From positions 1-64,000 of the forward strand of contig VBWA01000015.1 of NCBI GenBank assembly GCA_006218025.1: 64,000 nt of DNA, written 5' to 3'. The notes under the pieces were generated by a model. It saw only the letters and a program-made list of their open reading frames with translations. It was not told the origin of the DNA and did not search any database. Shown here one piece after another: positions 9,101 through 17,207 of the stretch (within the stretch, counting starts at the first letter, position 1; every line of letters begins with the position of its first letter). This stretch comes from Rhodocyclaceae bacterium (lineage in GTDB: Bacteria > Pseudomonadota > Gammaproteobacteria > Burkholderiales > Rhodocyclaceae). The position numbers and the translations under genes are program-made.

Positions 9101-11034
9101 GCTGCGCCAACGGCGTGGGGCGGCTGTGCCGCGTCGCGGACAACGGCGGAGCCACCACCTTCAGCTACGACGCGCGCGGCAATCTCGTGAGCGAGGTCTG
9201 GGCACCCATCGGCGGCGGAAGCCACACCACACAGTTCGCCTTCGATGGCGCCGACCGGGTCAACACGGTCATCTCGCCGACCGGCAAGGTGCTCACCGTC
9301 CAGCGCGACACGGACGGCCGCATCCAGCAATTGAGTACCGCGGTGGGAACGAATCCGCAGATCAACCTGGTCGCCAACGTGCAGACCGATGCCGCCGGCA
9401 ACACCAAGGCGCAGACCTTCGGCAACAATGTGACGGAAGCGCGCAGCTATGCCGAGGACGGGCTGGCGGTGAATGCGGCGGTGACGGAACCGACCGGAGG
9501 CGGGGGCGAGACCAGCGACAATGGCGACGTGCCGACCTTGCCGGAATGGGGAATGATCCTTCTCGGCGCGCTGCTGCTGGGCATCGGCTATCGCAAACAG
9601 GGTGGCGGTACCGGCTGGCCTGGCCGTCTGGCAAGCGCGCTCTTGATCCTGCTCGTCCTTCCGCTGCTCGCCACCTCGCCGGCCGCACTGGCCAACGAAA
9701 CCCTCACCTACGACGCCAACGGCAACGTCCAGACCCGCACCCTGTCGGGCGGCACCACGACTTACGGCTACGACGCCCTCGACCGGGTGGTCTCGGAGGC
9801 CGGGCCGGCCAAGACCCAGAGCCTCACCTACGACCCCAACGACAATCGCTTGACCGATGGCAGTGGCGCCAAGACCTATACCGCGAATACCGACCGCATC
9901 GTCGCCGAGAACGGCCAGAACTTCACGCTTGATGCGACGGGTAACGTGACCCAGGCGCGAGGCCTGAACTTTGTCTGGAACCAACGGGCGGCACAGATCA
10001 GGACGGTGAGCCAGGGTGCGACGCTGCTGGCGAGCTACACCTATGACTACAAGGGCCGTCGGCGGAGCAAGACCACCACGGCGACGACGCCCCAGGGTGC
10101 CCAGACCATCCTCTACCACTATGACCTGAACGACCGCCTGCTGGCGGAAACCACCGGATCGGGAAGTCCGCTCTTCACCTATGTCTGGCGCGACGACGTG
10201 CCGGTCTCGATCATCGTGCATGGCGCGACCGAGACGGCGCTGTACCTCGAGACGGACCATCTCAACACGCCGATCGCGGCGCGGGACCAGGCAGGAAAAG
10301 TCGTGTGGAAGTGGGAGTCCGATGCCTTCGGAACAACGCTGCCGAATGAAGATCCGGACGGGGATACCCAGAAAACCACGATCAATCTGCGCTTCCCCGG
10401 GCAATACTTCGACCGGGAATCGGGGCTGCATTACAACTGGAACCGGTACTATGATCCGAAGCTCGGCAGGTACATGTCACCTGATCCGATTGGGTTGGCG
10501 GGCGGCGCAAACCCGATGACCTATGTCCGGGGGAATCCGGTCAATACAGCGGATCGCTCGGGCCTGTGTCCCTTCTGTCCTTTGCTGTACTACGGTGCCA
10601 TCTACTCGTCGCAACTGACGGCGGCGGCGATCATCGCCGCCGAGATCATCGGCAATGTGCCGAATCCGGTATCCTCGCTGGTCGGGGGCGCGGCTAGGGC
10701 CGCTAAGGCGGCGGGGCAGTGTGCTGCAAAGAGTGGTGTAGCTGAGGGAACCAAAGTTTTCCGAGTTTGGGGTGATGAAGCTGGAGCGTGGGGAAGATCA
10801 TGGTCAACCGTTGATCCTCGAACCATTTCGGATTACCGCAACGCTGCTGGTCTGCCGAATCAGAATACCGGTCGCTTCCTGAGCGAAGGCATTCTCGAAA
10901 ACACAACGGGGATCAAACTTAAATCCGCCGATCCGCTGCATGGAAATGTCGGGGGCTTACCGGAAATCGTTATCCCGAATCCAGCGCAGCAAATCAGAAT
11001 GCAGAACGTTCAAGGACTCAACCCACAGTTCTGA
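6154..11034 (+). CDS. Secreted Rhs/YD-repeat polymorphic toxin with an internal IPTL-CTERM-like segment
   Basis: The 1626-aa product (start ATG 6154; ATG 6175 and 6031 are alternatives) begins with a signal-peptide-like stretch ending PPVVAQG. A Cys-rich N-terminal region (residues about 110-200) follows, then SNPIALGTGNKYLPETDY, the usual entry to an Rhs shell. Dozens of YD repeats (YDANGN, YDALDRP) follow. At residues 1126-1150 comes VPTLPEWGMILLG plus a hydrophobic stretch and basic RKQ, an exosortase sorting signal that normally ends a protein. A second hydrophobic stretch ending SPAALANE (1159-1182) comes next, and the YD repeats then resume. The hyperconserved Rhs core YFDRESGLHYNWNRYYDP and SPDPIGLAGG lies at 1418-1452. 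The last 150 residues are a variable, less GC-rich tip with FRVWGDEAG, GRSWSTVDP, YRNAAGLP and PEIVIPNP, which resembles ADP-ribosyltransferase-type toxins (tentative). An immunity gene follows 9 bases later. Confidence 0.9.
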   Translation: MSVENCVMLTRIVYIVVKFVWGARRFVPLIFGFALGIPPVVAQGETITATSTPGLYQWAHGNSYAYRGAPGGTAAQFAQQVCSGQPYPNNIANLYDENSEWLKVYRCSVSLSQFGVHRLCAGTNIQAFATGYACPSTYTCPLNSAGPDTNHLCTCNTGYLSDSAGTQCVPKPCLPDEFGSSCAVNAAAKQAGPLSCPQPATSNPIALGTGNKYLPETDYAGSGISALTLGRTYNSAPSNRAKYDLAAQWSLGINRGITLDNATNPTIVVAARPDGKALRFTLSGGVWIADADITDRLTQLTSGATVTGWRYAVASDSSVEDYDASGLLLRITDRNSLIQQFSSSDGTGGIQYASIPHVNGYQAPACVRPAGFSVPTTAGVLLCVSDGQGRQLNFSYDGSGRLDRFADPLGQITQYAFDADNNLASVTHPDGTIRSYHYENTTYKNALTGITDENGVRYATYGYDSQGRATSETLAGGADAATLNFGTNGATATTTVTDALGAARTYSFQTILGVARSTGSTQPAGSGCGPSASSQSYDANGNIASRTDFNGNTTTYGYDLARNLETTRTEASGTALARTISTQWHPYWRLPIKVAEPKKLTTYVYNGDGGVLCAPAGALIGSQPIGVVCSRTEQATTDATGSQGLSPTVTGSPRTWSWTYNEYGQVLSANGPRTDVTDVTTYTYHPANDASPGRRGNLATLTNALGHVTQITAYDGNGRPLTLIDPNNVTLAFTHTPRGWLATSSVAGGSGNLVTTYAHDGVGQLTSLTRPDGSTISYDHDPAHRLTAIADGAGNRVEFTLDALGNITRTDWLNPDSSTARSHRATFDALGRLQAAIDTRNAVDYSTTHGHDAKGNPTTVTDPKSQTTTTQYDALDRPTRITDALLGLTTLAYDARGQITQFQAPNNAQTSFTVDGLGNVTTEASADRGSLTATHDAAGNLLTLADARGIVESHTYDALNRPLTVTYPTTGENFAYTWDSFAGCANGVGRLCRVADNGGATTFSYDARGNLVSEVWAPIGGGSHTTQFAFDGADRVNTVISPTGKVLTVQRDTDGRIQQLSTAVGTNPQINLVANVQTDAAGNTKAQTFGNNVTEARSYAEDGLAVNAAVTEPTGGGGETSDNGDVPTLPEWGMILLGALLLGIGYRKQGGGTGWPGRLASALLILLVLPLLATSPAALANETLTYDANGNVQTRTLSGGTTTYGYDALDRVVSEAGPAKTQSLTYDPNDNRLTDGSGAKTYTANTDRIVAENGQNFTLDATGNVTQARGLNFVWNQRAAQIRTVSQGATLLASYTYDYKGRRRSKTTTATTPQGAQTILYHYDLNDRLLAETTGSGSPLFTYVWRDDVPVSIIVHGATETALYLETDHLNTPIAARDQAGKVVWKWESDAFGTTLPNEDPDGDTQKTTINLRFPGQYFDRESGLHYNWNRYYDPKLGRYMSPDPIGLAGGANPMTYVRGNPVNTADRSGLCPFCPLLYYGAIYSSQLTAAAIIAAEIIGNVPNPVSSLVGGAARAAKAAGQCAAKSGVAEGTKVFRVWGDEAGAWGRSWSTVDPRTISDYRNAAGLPNQNTGRFLSEGILENTTGIKLKSADPLHGNVGGLPEIVIPNPAQQIRMQNVQGLNPQF
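9526..9700 (+). other. Internal IPTL-CTERM-like sorting signal and signal-peptide-like segment inside the Rhs gene
   Basis: Bases 9529-9600 encode VPTLPEWGMILLGALLLG, a short linker and YRKQ: the motif, hydrophobic helix and basic tail of an IPTL-CTERM signal. Bases about 9625-9700 encode a second hydrophobic stretch ending LATSPAALANE, like a signal peptide with an Ala-x-Ala cleavage site. The subtilase at 13970 carries the same DVPTLPEWGMILL block at its true C-terminus. The arrangement could be a fusion of two secreted Rhs genes or a designed cleavage point. Confidence 0.8.
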
Positions 11035-11043
11035 GGAAAACAC

Positions 11044-11412
11044 ATGGACAACCCAGACTTCTATCTCGCTTCAAGTGAAGGCTATCACCTCGAAGAACCG
11101 CGAAGCTGCAAACGCATCAAGCGAGTTCGTTCTGACAATCGTGACGACCTGCTGTTAGTGAGAGTCGAACCGCCGCTCATCGGGCAGATCTACGGTCTTG
11201 GTGGTAGCGACATAGATACTTTGCTCGTCGCGACCCGGCATAAAGGAGACTCGCTCTTTCCGGCAAAAGAGTGGCCTGTTTTCGTGCATGTCGCACGCCT
11301 ATTCATCGAAAACCCGGAAGAGCGAGAGCAAATCCACGACAACGAATTTGAGTCGATCGGTTGGGCTGAACTCTATGCGACAGAAGAAGCAGCGAGAGCG
11401 AAAGAAATGTGA
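11044..11412 (+). CDS. Probable immunity protein to the Rhs toxin
   Basis: This 122-residue acidic protein lacks a signal peptide and membrane segments, and I do not recognise a family. It starts 9 bases after the Rhs stop. Its lower GC content matches the toxin tip and differs from the Rhs shell, as expected of a co-transferred toxin-immunity module. By position it should bind and neutralise the C-terminal toxin in the cytoplasm. Aromatic and acidic residues are frequent in its second half (EWPVFVHVARLFIENPEE). The function is inferred from context only. Confidence 0.6.
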   Translation: MDNPDFYLASSEGYHLEEPRSCKRIKRVRSDNRDDLLLVRVEPPLIGQIYGLGGSDIDTLLVATRHKGDSLFPAKEWPVFVHVARLFIENPEEREQIHDNEFESIGWAELYATEEAARAKEM

Positions 11413-11720
11413 TTCCGTGTTCCGACTATCTATTACCAATAATTTGGACGCATCACGAATAAACCAAAAGGGTCAGAGTGATTTGCAATAGTCGGCGCTG
11501 GTGCCCCGTCCGCCTGTCCGCCAAGTAAGACCGACCCGATTTTCGCGGTGTTCTTGTTTCCCATAGTCGCCAGTCCGTCCGTGGCGCTTCAATACACTTC
11601 AGTCGCGTGACGTTTCAGTCCCTGATCCATCACCCTTCCGGGCTATGCCCGTTCGCTCAAGACACACCTCTCCCGTATCTTCCTCAACGCCATCGCGGAC
11701 AGAGAAACAGCGGCGCTTCA
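11413..11720 (+). other. Intergenic stretch with a degenerate micro-repeat copy
   Basis: There is no convincing gene in these 308 bases. At 11490-11509 a degenerate copy of the dispersed repeat occurs (AGTCGGCGCTGGTG). The rest, next to the transposase stop, may include the downstream end of the insertion sequence, but I could not identify terminal inverted repeats by eye. Confidence 0.4.
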
Positions 11721-12650
11721 TCATCGTCGCAAGTAGTATCCCGTGAGCAACCCATCCCACGCCTCGAACCAGAACTCCTGCTTGACCGGCTTCGCATACG
11801 GATCGTCCCGCGACCAGGCTTCCGCCGGCGTCCTGCCGCTCAGGTGTTGATGCGGACGAATGAGGTTATAAAAGAAGCGGAATTCTCCAAGCAGGGAATT
11901 CAACGTGGCGAAACTTTCGACTTCGATCCGATCCAGCTTCTGCTTGAGCGTCAGAAACAGCCGCTCGATGCGTCCGTTCTGCCACGGACAGCCGGGATCG
12001 CTGCGCTGGTGCTTGATGTCAGCCAGCTTGAGTACTGCGCGGAACAGACGCGACACGAACACCGATTCGCTGTCCGTCCGAATAGCTTTGGGTTTGCCGT
12101 ATTTCCCGATGGCGAGAAACACATGGCCGAGCAGCGTCCAGGAGCACTTGTTTGGCAAGGCCGTCAAGGCGAGCAGGGCGCGGCTGCCGTGATCGATGAG
12201 TCCCAGGATCATGTGCATGCCGCCCGCCATATCGCTCTTGCCCGTGAGATCCATCGCCCAGATCAGATTCTGCGGCACCGGCTGCGGCACGCGATGTTTG
12301 ATCGTGCGGCGCATGACGATGATCTCATGGCGGTGTGCGCGAATGGTTTCCGATACAAAGGTTCTGCCCACGGTCGTGCGCCGGCTGACATTGGCGTGAT
12401 GGGCGAAACGCCGGTTGAAGGCGACCACGACCGGGCGGCAACCGGTACCCGGTGCCATCAGCGCTTTCAGTCGAAGGACTTCTTGACGCACCCAGGACGG
12501 CTTGGCGCGGGAACGGCGTATTACCGTCGAAGGCACCCTGCGCCGGCAATCCCACGGAGGTTGAAGGGGTTCGCCCTGCCGCCAATGCCGGCACCAAAGC
12601 ATGAAACACTGCCACCACGCCACGAACGCCGACACGAACATCGACTCCAT
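11721..12650 (-). CDS. IS481/IS3-like transposase (DDE integrase core)
   Basis: The protein (309 aa from the ATG at 12650) has a retroviral-integrase-type catalytic core: WAMDLTGKSD (first Asp), GKPKAIRTDSESVF (second Asp) and PGCPWQNGRIERLF (Glu). It ends with the usual RPHQHLSGRTPAEAW. An open frame extends upstream to 12878, but family similarity begins near MESMFVSAF. The gene lies between the Rhs immunity gene and a hydrolase, on the opposite strand. Its presence supports mobility of the 6-13 kb region. Element boundaries were not resolved. The 175 bases upstream (12651-12825) show no other gene. Confidence 0.85.
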   Translation of the reverse strand: MESMFVSAFVAWWQCFMLWCRHWRQGEPLQPPWDCRRRVPSTVIRRSRAKPSWVRQEVLRLKALMAPGTGCRPVVVAFNRRFAHHANVSRRTTVGRTFVSETIRAHRHEIIVMRRTIKHRVPQPVPQNLIWAMDLTGKSDMAGGMHMILGLIDHGSRALLALTALPNKCSWTLLGHVFLAIGKYGKPKAIRTDSESVFVSRLFRAVLKLADIKHQRSDPGCPWQNGRIERLFLTLKQKLDRIEVESFATLNSLLGEFRFFYNLIRPHQHLSGRTPAEAWSRDDPYAKPVKQEFWFEAWDGLLTGYYLRR

Positions 12651-12825
12651 CGCCGTATCCCCGCAAAAGGCAACTACGCTATCCGCGCGAGATGAAGTCG
12701 GCATGACGAAGTTCGCCGCAGCAGCGTTCAGTACTGGCGAGACTACTTGCACGGTCGGTTCTACGTTGATTCGCCAAATGCTTGCAGACGGTGAGTCCGA
12801 GGACGTCCGTGCGAGCCACACATTG

Positions 12826-13797
12826 CTACGTTGCCCGGTCGTTTGCTTCCACTTCCTCCGGTGCGAGCAGGAATTCACGCACTGTTCCGATCTGGCCGGG
12901 GTCCGCCAGCGCCGGCGCGTGGCCGACGCCGGGAAACTCGACGACCTTCAGATCCGGCTTGAGGCGGCGCATTTCTTCCACCACGCTGGCGGGCAGCACT
13001 GCGGAGTCTGCGCCGCGCAGGACCAGCACCGGGCAGCGAACCTCCTTCCAGATGCTCCAGAGATCGATGCCACGAAGGAATTCGGGACCGATCGGCAATT
13101 CCGGATCCCGATGCACGGGCAAGCCCCGGCTGATGTCCGGATCGTAGAGCAGGCGATAGCTGCCGTCCTCAAGTTGTTCCGCACCATGGCGCACGAGGTG
13201 CTCCCGCCAGGCGTCGTCCATGGGTCCGAAGGCGGCGCAGGCGTGCCGCATGTACTCGTCCACCTCGAGCGCGGACGCGAATCGTGCCTGCGAGCCGACA
13301 TGGCCCTTGAGGTCGATCAGCGCATTCCAGGGCACGAAGGGGCCGACATCGTTCATGACCAGGCGCCGGATCGGCGATCCGGGCTTCGCCGCCAGCAACA
13401 TTCCGATCAGCCCGCCCATGGATGTGCCCACCCAATCGACCTTGGGCGTCGGCGGCGGGCCCATCAGGCGCGCCCGCAGATCGTCCATCAAGCCTTTGCG
13501 CGGCGGCGTGGTGACGCGGGCGATCAGCGCCGCGGCATCGCCGAGATAGGTAGGAAAGCAGTAGCCGGACTTGTCTTGCAGCCAGTCGCTGTCGCCGCGA
13601 CCGACCACGTCCATGCACACGACCCGGCAGTCGCTCGCCAAGGCCATGGCGAGTCGGTCGAAATCCCGGCTGTTGCGCGACAGGCCATGCACGCAGAGCA
13701 CCGCGTGCCGGTTGGCCGCGTCGCCCGAGTCGGTATAGGCGATGCGGTGAAATCCATCGGGACCGAGGCTGAGGAAGCTTTGCAGGGTCATGTTCAT
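12826..13797 (-). CDS. Alpha/beta-fold hydrolase
   Basis: The 323-residue protein has the alpha/beta-hydrolase layout: VLCVHGLSRNSRDF (oxyanion-hole HG motif, near residue 37), DVVGRGDSDW, the nucleophile elbow VGTSMGGLIG (Ser near residue 126), a late Asp in LRGADSAVLP and His in FPGVGHAPAL. It probably acts on an ester or lactone in the cytoplasm; the substrate cannot be told. No signal peptide is present. It is transcribed toward the transposase and divergently from the subtilase, with about 170 bases between their starts. Confidence 0.85.
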   Translation of the reverse strand: MNMTLQSFLSLGPDGFHRIAYTDSGDAANRHAVLCVHGLSRNSRDFDRLAMALASDCRVVCMDVVGRGDSDWLQDKSGYCFPTYLGDAAALIARVTTPPRKGLMDDLRARLMGPPPTPKVDWVGTSMGGLIGMLLAAKPGSPIRRLVMNDVGPFVPWNALIDLKGHVGSQARFASALEVDEYMRHACAAFGPMDDAWREHLVRHGAEQLEDGSYRLLYDPDISRGLPVHRDPELPIGPEFLRGIDLWSIWKEVRCPVLVLRGADSAVLPASVVEEMRRLKPDLKVVEFPGVGHAPALADPGQIGTVREFLLAPEEVEANDRAT

Positions 13798-13969
13798 GGC
13801 GCCGATTGTCGTCGGTTTGCGCTACGGCACTGTGACGGAGAATCGGTGCATTTTGGCCACGCGTTGCCGGACAAGCGGCTCGGGCGTTCTCCGGCCGCGT
13901 AGTCCCTGCTTAAGAAGCCGGTAACACGGGCGTGCGACGCTCGGCGGGGTATTTCCTGCTTCCACTGCC

Positions 13970-16168
13970 ATGTCGCGCGCGCTTTCGTCAATCCTGTCGC
14001 TGCTGTCGCTTGTCCTCTGCGGAACGGCCGCCGCGGCGTCGCTGCCTGACGCAGCACTGCAGCGCCTGAAAACGGGGCAGCCGGTCGATCTGATCGTCGA
14101 ATATCACGCTGCCGAAGTCGAGCGCAGCGCTGCCGCCATGGGCCGCCGCCGCCCACACAACATCGACGACGATGCGACGCTGGAGTCCAAGGCGGCGCGT
14201 TTCCGCGAGATCAAGGATGCGGTCGATACGCCTGAGGCAACGCGCGATGTGACGCATCTTGCCGACTACCGCCACCTGCCGATGTCCTTCAAACGCTTCG
14301 CCACGCTCGCCGCGGCGCAGGCCTATGCGCGCCAGCCCGGCGTCAAGGCGCTCTACGAGGACACCCCGCTGTATGCCATCACAACCCAGAGCCTGCCGCT
14401 GATCGGCCAGCCGACTGTCGTCGCGGCAGGCTTGAACGGCGCCGCAGGCGGCACGCCGGCCACGGTTGTGGTGATCGACAACGGCATCAAGCTGGCCAAC
14501 TTCGGCTGCACCGCGGCGGGCACGCCGGCCTCCTGCCGCATTGTTGTGGCGCAGACCATAGGCTCCGCCAGCGGCGGCGATGGCGCCCACGGCAGCAACG
14601 TGTCCGGCGCCGCGCTGGCGGTCGCGGCCGGCGCCCGCGTCGCCATGCTCGACGTGTTCTCGGGCGCCTCGGCCTCGACCTCGAATGTCCTCGCCGGCAT
14701 CCAGTGGGCCATCGACCCCGCCCACCGCAGCGCTTACAACATCGCGGCGATCAACCTGAGCCTGGGCGACGGAGTCAATTACACCGCACCCTGCAGCGCC
14801 GGCTCGCCTTACGTCACCCCGGTGGCGCAGGCGCAGGCGGCGGGCATCAGCGTCGTCGCCGCTTCCGGCAATGAGGCCCGTACCAGCGGCATGGCGGCGC
14901 CGGCCTGCACGCCGGGCATCATTTCCGTCGGCGCCGTCTATGACGCCAATCTCGGCGCCAAGGCTTGGACGGCGTGCACCGACAGCACCACCGCCGCCGA
15001 CAAGGTGGCCTGCTTTTCCAACAGCGCGAGTTTCCTGACGCTGCTTGCGCCGGGCTCCGAGATCGTTGCCGGCGGCTATGGCGCCAGCGGCACTTCGCAG
15101 GCCAGCCCCCACGTGGCCGGCGCCGTGGCGGTATTGCGCGACGCATTTCCCGAGGAAACGCTGACGCAGACCCTGGCCCGCCTGACCTCTACCGGGGTGG
15201 CGATCACCGATGCGCGCAACGGCATCGTCAAGCCGCGCCTGAATCTGCTCGAAGCCGCCCGACCGGCCAACAATGCCTTTACCGGCCGCGTCGCCCTGAG
15301 CGGCAGCGCAGGAAGCATCGCCGGCGGCAATCGGCTGGCGAGCAAGGAAAACGGCGAGCCGGCGCATGCCGGCGACCTCGGCGGCCGCTCGGTATGGTGG
15401 CACTGGACCGCACCGGCCGCCGGCCAGGTTGCCATCGATACCCATGGCAGCGGATTCGACACCCTGCTCGCGATCTACACCGGTAGCGGCGTATCCGCGC
15501 TGAGCGCGGTCACCGCCAACGACAACGACGGCAGCGCCAACGGGGCCGGAAGTTTGCTGTTCCAGGCCGTGGCTGGGCAGGACTACCTGATTGCGGTCGA
15601 CGGCTTCAGTGGCGCCGGCGGCGACGTCGTCCTCAACTGGTCGCTCGACACCGCCGCCCAGGCCAATCTTTCGGTGGCGATCTCCGGACCGCCCTCCGCC
15701 GCCGACGGCGCTACCTACGGCTATGTGCTGACGGTAACGAATGCGGGGCCGCAGAGCGCCACCGGGGTCGTCGCGACGCTGACGCTGCCGGCCGAAGCCA
15801 GCATCGTTGCGCTGCCCGAAGCCTGCGTGGCCAACGGCGCCACCGTCACCTGCGGCATCGGCACGCTCGCCACCGGCGGCATCAGCGTGCTGAATTTCAC
15901 GCTGCACTGGACCAATGCCGGCGGCGTGGAAGGCCTTGCTGCGACGATCGGTTCGGATCTGCCCGATCCGGTGGCCGGCGACAATGCGACCAGCTTCCAG
16001 GTCACCTTCGACGCCCCGATCGACGGCGACGTGCCGACCCTGCCCGAATGGGGAATGATCCTGCTGGCAAGCCTGCTTGCGCTCACGATCGTGCGAAAGT
16101 CGGCGCCGGCACCACGCCGACTCGGCCGCCCGATCCGAACGCAATCCCAGGAGCGGGCCCCAGCATGA
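13970..16168 (+). CDS. Secreted subtilisin-like (S8) protease with C-terminal IPTL-CTERM signal
   Basis: The signal peptide ends around GTAAAASLP. A propeptide-like region follows (residues 25-130), then the S8 domain with catalytic Asp170 (VVVIDNG), His207 (GDGAHGSNVSG) and Ser376 (GTSQASPHVAG). Next come a beta-rich region of the bacterial pre-peptidase type (about 430-560) and a DUF11-like repeat (570-680). The C-terminus is DVPTLPEWGMILL (688 onward), a hydrophobic helix and a basic tail, matching IPTL-CTERM. It should be exported, held in the inner membrane and processed by the XrtH at 4.7 kb. It has 732 residues. Its stop overlaps the ATG of the galE fragment. A degenerate micro-repeat copy overlaps codons for RKSAPAPRR (16095-16118). 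Confidence 0.93.
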   Translation: MSRALSSILSLLSLVLCGTAAAASLPDAALQRLKTGQPVDLIVEYHAAEVERSAAAMGRRRPHNIDDDATLESKAARFREIKDAVDTPEATRDVTHLADYRHLPMSFKRFATLAAAQAYARQPGVKALYEDTPLYAITTQSLPLIGQPTVVAAGLNGAAGGTPATVVVIDNGIKLANFGCTAAGTPASCRIVVAQTIGSASGGDGAHGSNVSGAALAVAAGARVAMLDVFSGASASTSNVLAGIQWAIDPAHRSAYNIAAINLSLGDGVNYTAPCSAGSPYVTPVAQAQAAGISVVAASGNEARTSGMAAPACTPGIISVGAVYDANLGAKAWTACTDSTTAADKVACFSNSASFLTLLAPGSEIVAGGYGASGTSQASPHVAGAVAVLRDAFPEETLTQTLARLTSTGVAITDARNGIVKPRLNLLEAARPANNAFTGRVALSGSAGSIAGGNRLASKENGEPAHAGDLGGRSVWWHWTAPAAGQVAIDTHGSGFDTLLAIYTGSGVSALSAVTANDNDGSANGAGSLLFQAVAGQDYLIAVDGFSGAGGDVVLNWSLDTAAQANLSVAISGPPSAADGATYGYVLTVTNAGPQSATGVVATLTLPAEASIVALPEACVANGATVTCGIGTLATGGISVLNFTLHWTNAGGVEGLAATIGSDLPDPVAGDNATSFQVTFDAPIDGDVPTLPEWGMILLASLLALTIVRKSAPAPRRLGRPIRTQSQERAPA

Positions 16169-16557
16169 CTTCCGTACTCGTCACCGGCGGTGCCGGCTAC
16201 ATCGGCTCCCACACCTGCATCGAACTGATGGCGGCAGGCCACGATGTCACCGTCGTTGACAACTTCTGCAACAGCAAGCCCGCGGTACTCGAACGCATTG
16301 CCCGGATCGCCGGGCGCAAGCCGGCTTTCTTCGAGGCCGACGTCCGCGACCAGCACGTGCTGGAGCGCATTTTCGATGTCGGCGACTTTCAGGCGGTGAT
16401 TCATTTCGCCGGCCTCAAGGCAGTCGGCGAATCGGTCGTCGAGCCGCTGCGCTATTACGACAACAACGTCGGCGGCACGCTGGCGCTGTGCCAGGCGATG
16501 CGCTGGCAAGCGGGCAACAGGAACGACGAATTGTCGAAAGCGACGGAAATTTCCTAG
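16165..16557 (+). pseudogene. galE: UDP-glucose 4-epimerase, truncated N-terminal fragment
   Basis: The first 110 codons are clearly GalE: VLVTGGAGYIGSHT (NAD-binding), VVDNFCNSKP, FFEADVRD, VIHFAGLKAVGESV and PLRYYDNNVGGTL. Similarity stops after LALCQAM (about 16500), before the catalytic Ser and Tyr-x3-Lys. An unrelated 19-codon tail leads to TAG 16555. The missing two-thirds indicates a deletion or insertion junction near 16500. The product would be inactive. The 800 bases that follow hold only a small hypothetical gene and a tRNA remnant. Confidence 0.88.
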
Positions 16558-16799
16558 TCGCCTTTCACCGGCTTCCGGCTTTCGCGATGTCCGATTTCGG
16601 CCCATCGTTGGCGCCACTCGCGAAGTTCCTCGTCCTCCAGCTGAAGCTGCAGCGCGACGGCTTCCAGCGACTGGAGTTTCTCGCCTTCCAATCTGCGAGC
16701 CAGCTTACCGCGCATTCTTGAGAACAAGCGTTCAACTTCTTCCATGGTCAAGCCAGCTGCTTTTTCAATGTACTCGGGTGAGGCCGTCTTGAATTTCAT
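16554..16799 (-). CDS. Small hypothetical protein
   Basis: This frame encodes about 81 residues from ATG 16799 (preceded by an AAGGG Shine-Dalgarno sequence); ATG 16817 is an alternative. It begins MKFKTASPEYIEKAAGLTME and is highly charged and helical, with a likely coiled coil (GKLARRLEGEKLQSLEAVAL). No enzyme motif is present. It starts right at the galE break point on the opposite strand, which suggests it came with the foreign segment. The function is unknown. Confidence 0.5.
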   Translation of the reverse strand: MKFKTASPEYIEKAAGLTMEEVERLFSRMRGKLARRLEGEKLQSLEAVALQLQLEDEELREWRQRWAEIGHRESRKPVKGD

Positions 16800-17168
16800 C
16801 GCAAATTTTCCCTTCATTCTGGTTGGAGCCCTCGAGCATGCGCTGCCGATGGCGTTCCCGTCGCCCCCGGCAACGACTCCCGGATCACTCCGGGCGCGAG
16901 CATCTGCGTGCCCGCGTCAACGCCAAGTGTGCCCGATTCCCCTCACTTGAATGTTACAGATCCTCGGCATCGCCTCGATTCGTCCAGGGTCGGTAATAAC
17001 CTTCAGCATTTTGTTTGGCATCACTTGCCACAGTCCCGCTGCCGGGGCCAGGAGCAAGATGGGCTGGTGCCCCACAATCCCCGTCCCAGGACCAAAACAG
17101 GGACATTCAGGGGCATATGGGGACAAAAATGCACCTCGTATGCACGTGCCATTCACGGCACTGAAAAT

Positions 17169-17196
17169 AAAAAACCGCCGTAAGCGGCGGTTTTTT
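17169..17196 (-). terminator. Rho-independent terminator, bidirectional
   Basis: A GC-rich hairpin (AACCGCCG, loop TAA, CGGCGGTT) is flanked by A and T runs on both sides. It lies immediately 3' of the tRNA-Asp remnant on the minus strand, where a tRNA terminator is expected. The stretch 16818-17168 otherwise shows no convincing gene. Confidence 0.85.
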
Positions 17197-17207
17197 ATCG
17201 ATTTTAT

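Noticed and set aside
7138-10431. A 1097-codon open frame on the minus strand opposite the Rhs gene
   Set aside because: It is antisense to YD repeats, with a Gly/Val/Ala-rich composition typical of shadows in high-GC DNA, and shows no family motifs.
11607-12695. A 362-codon plus-strand frame over the transposase
   Set aside because: The minus strand contains the DDE catalytic motifs; the plus frame is the shadow.
13988-16144. A 718-codon open frame on the minus strand opposite the subtilase
   Set aside because: The plus-strand frame has a signal peptide, catalytic triad and sorting signal; the minus frame has only biased composition.
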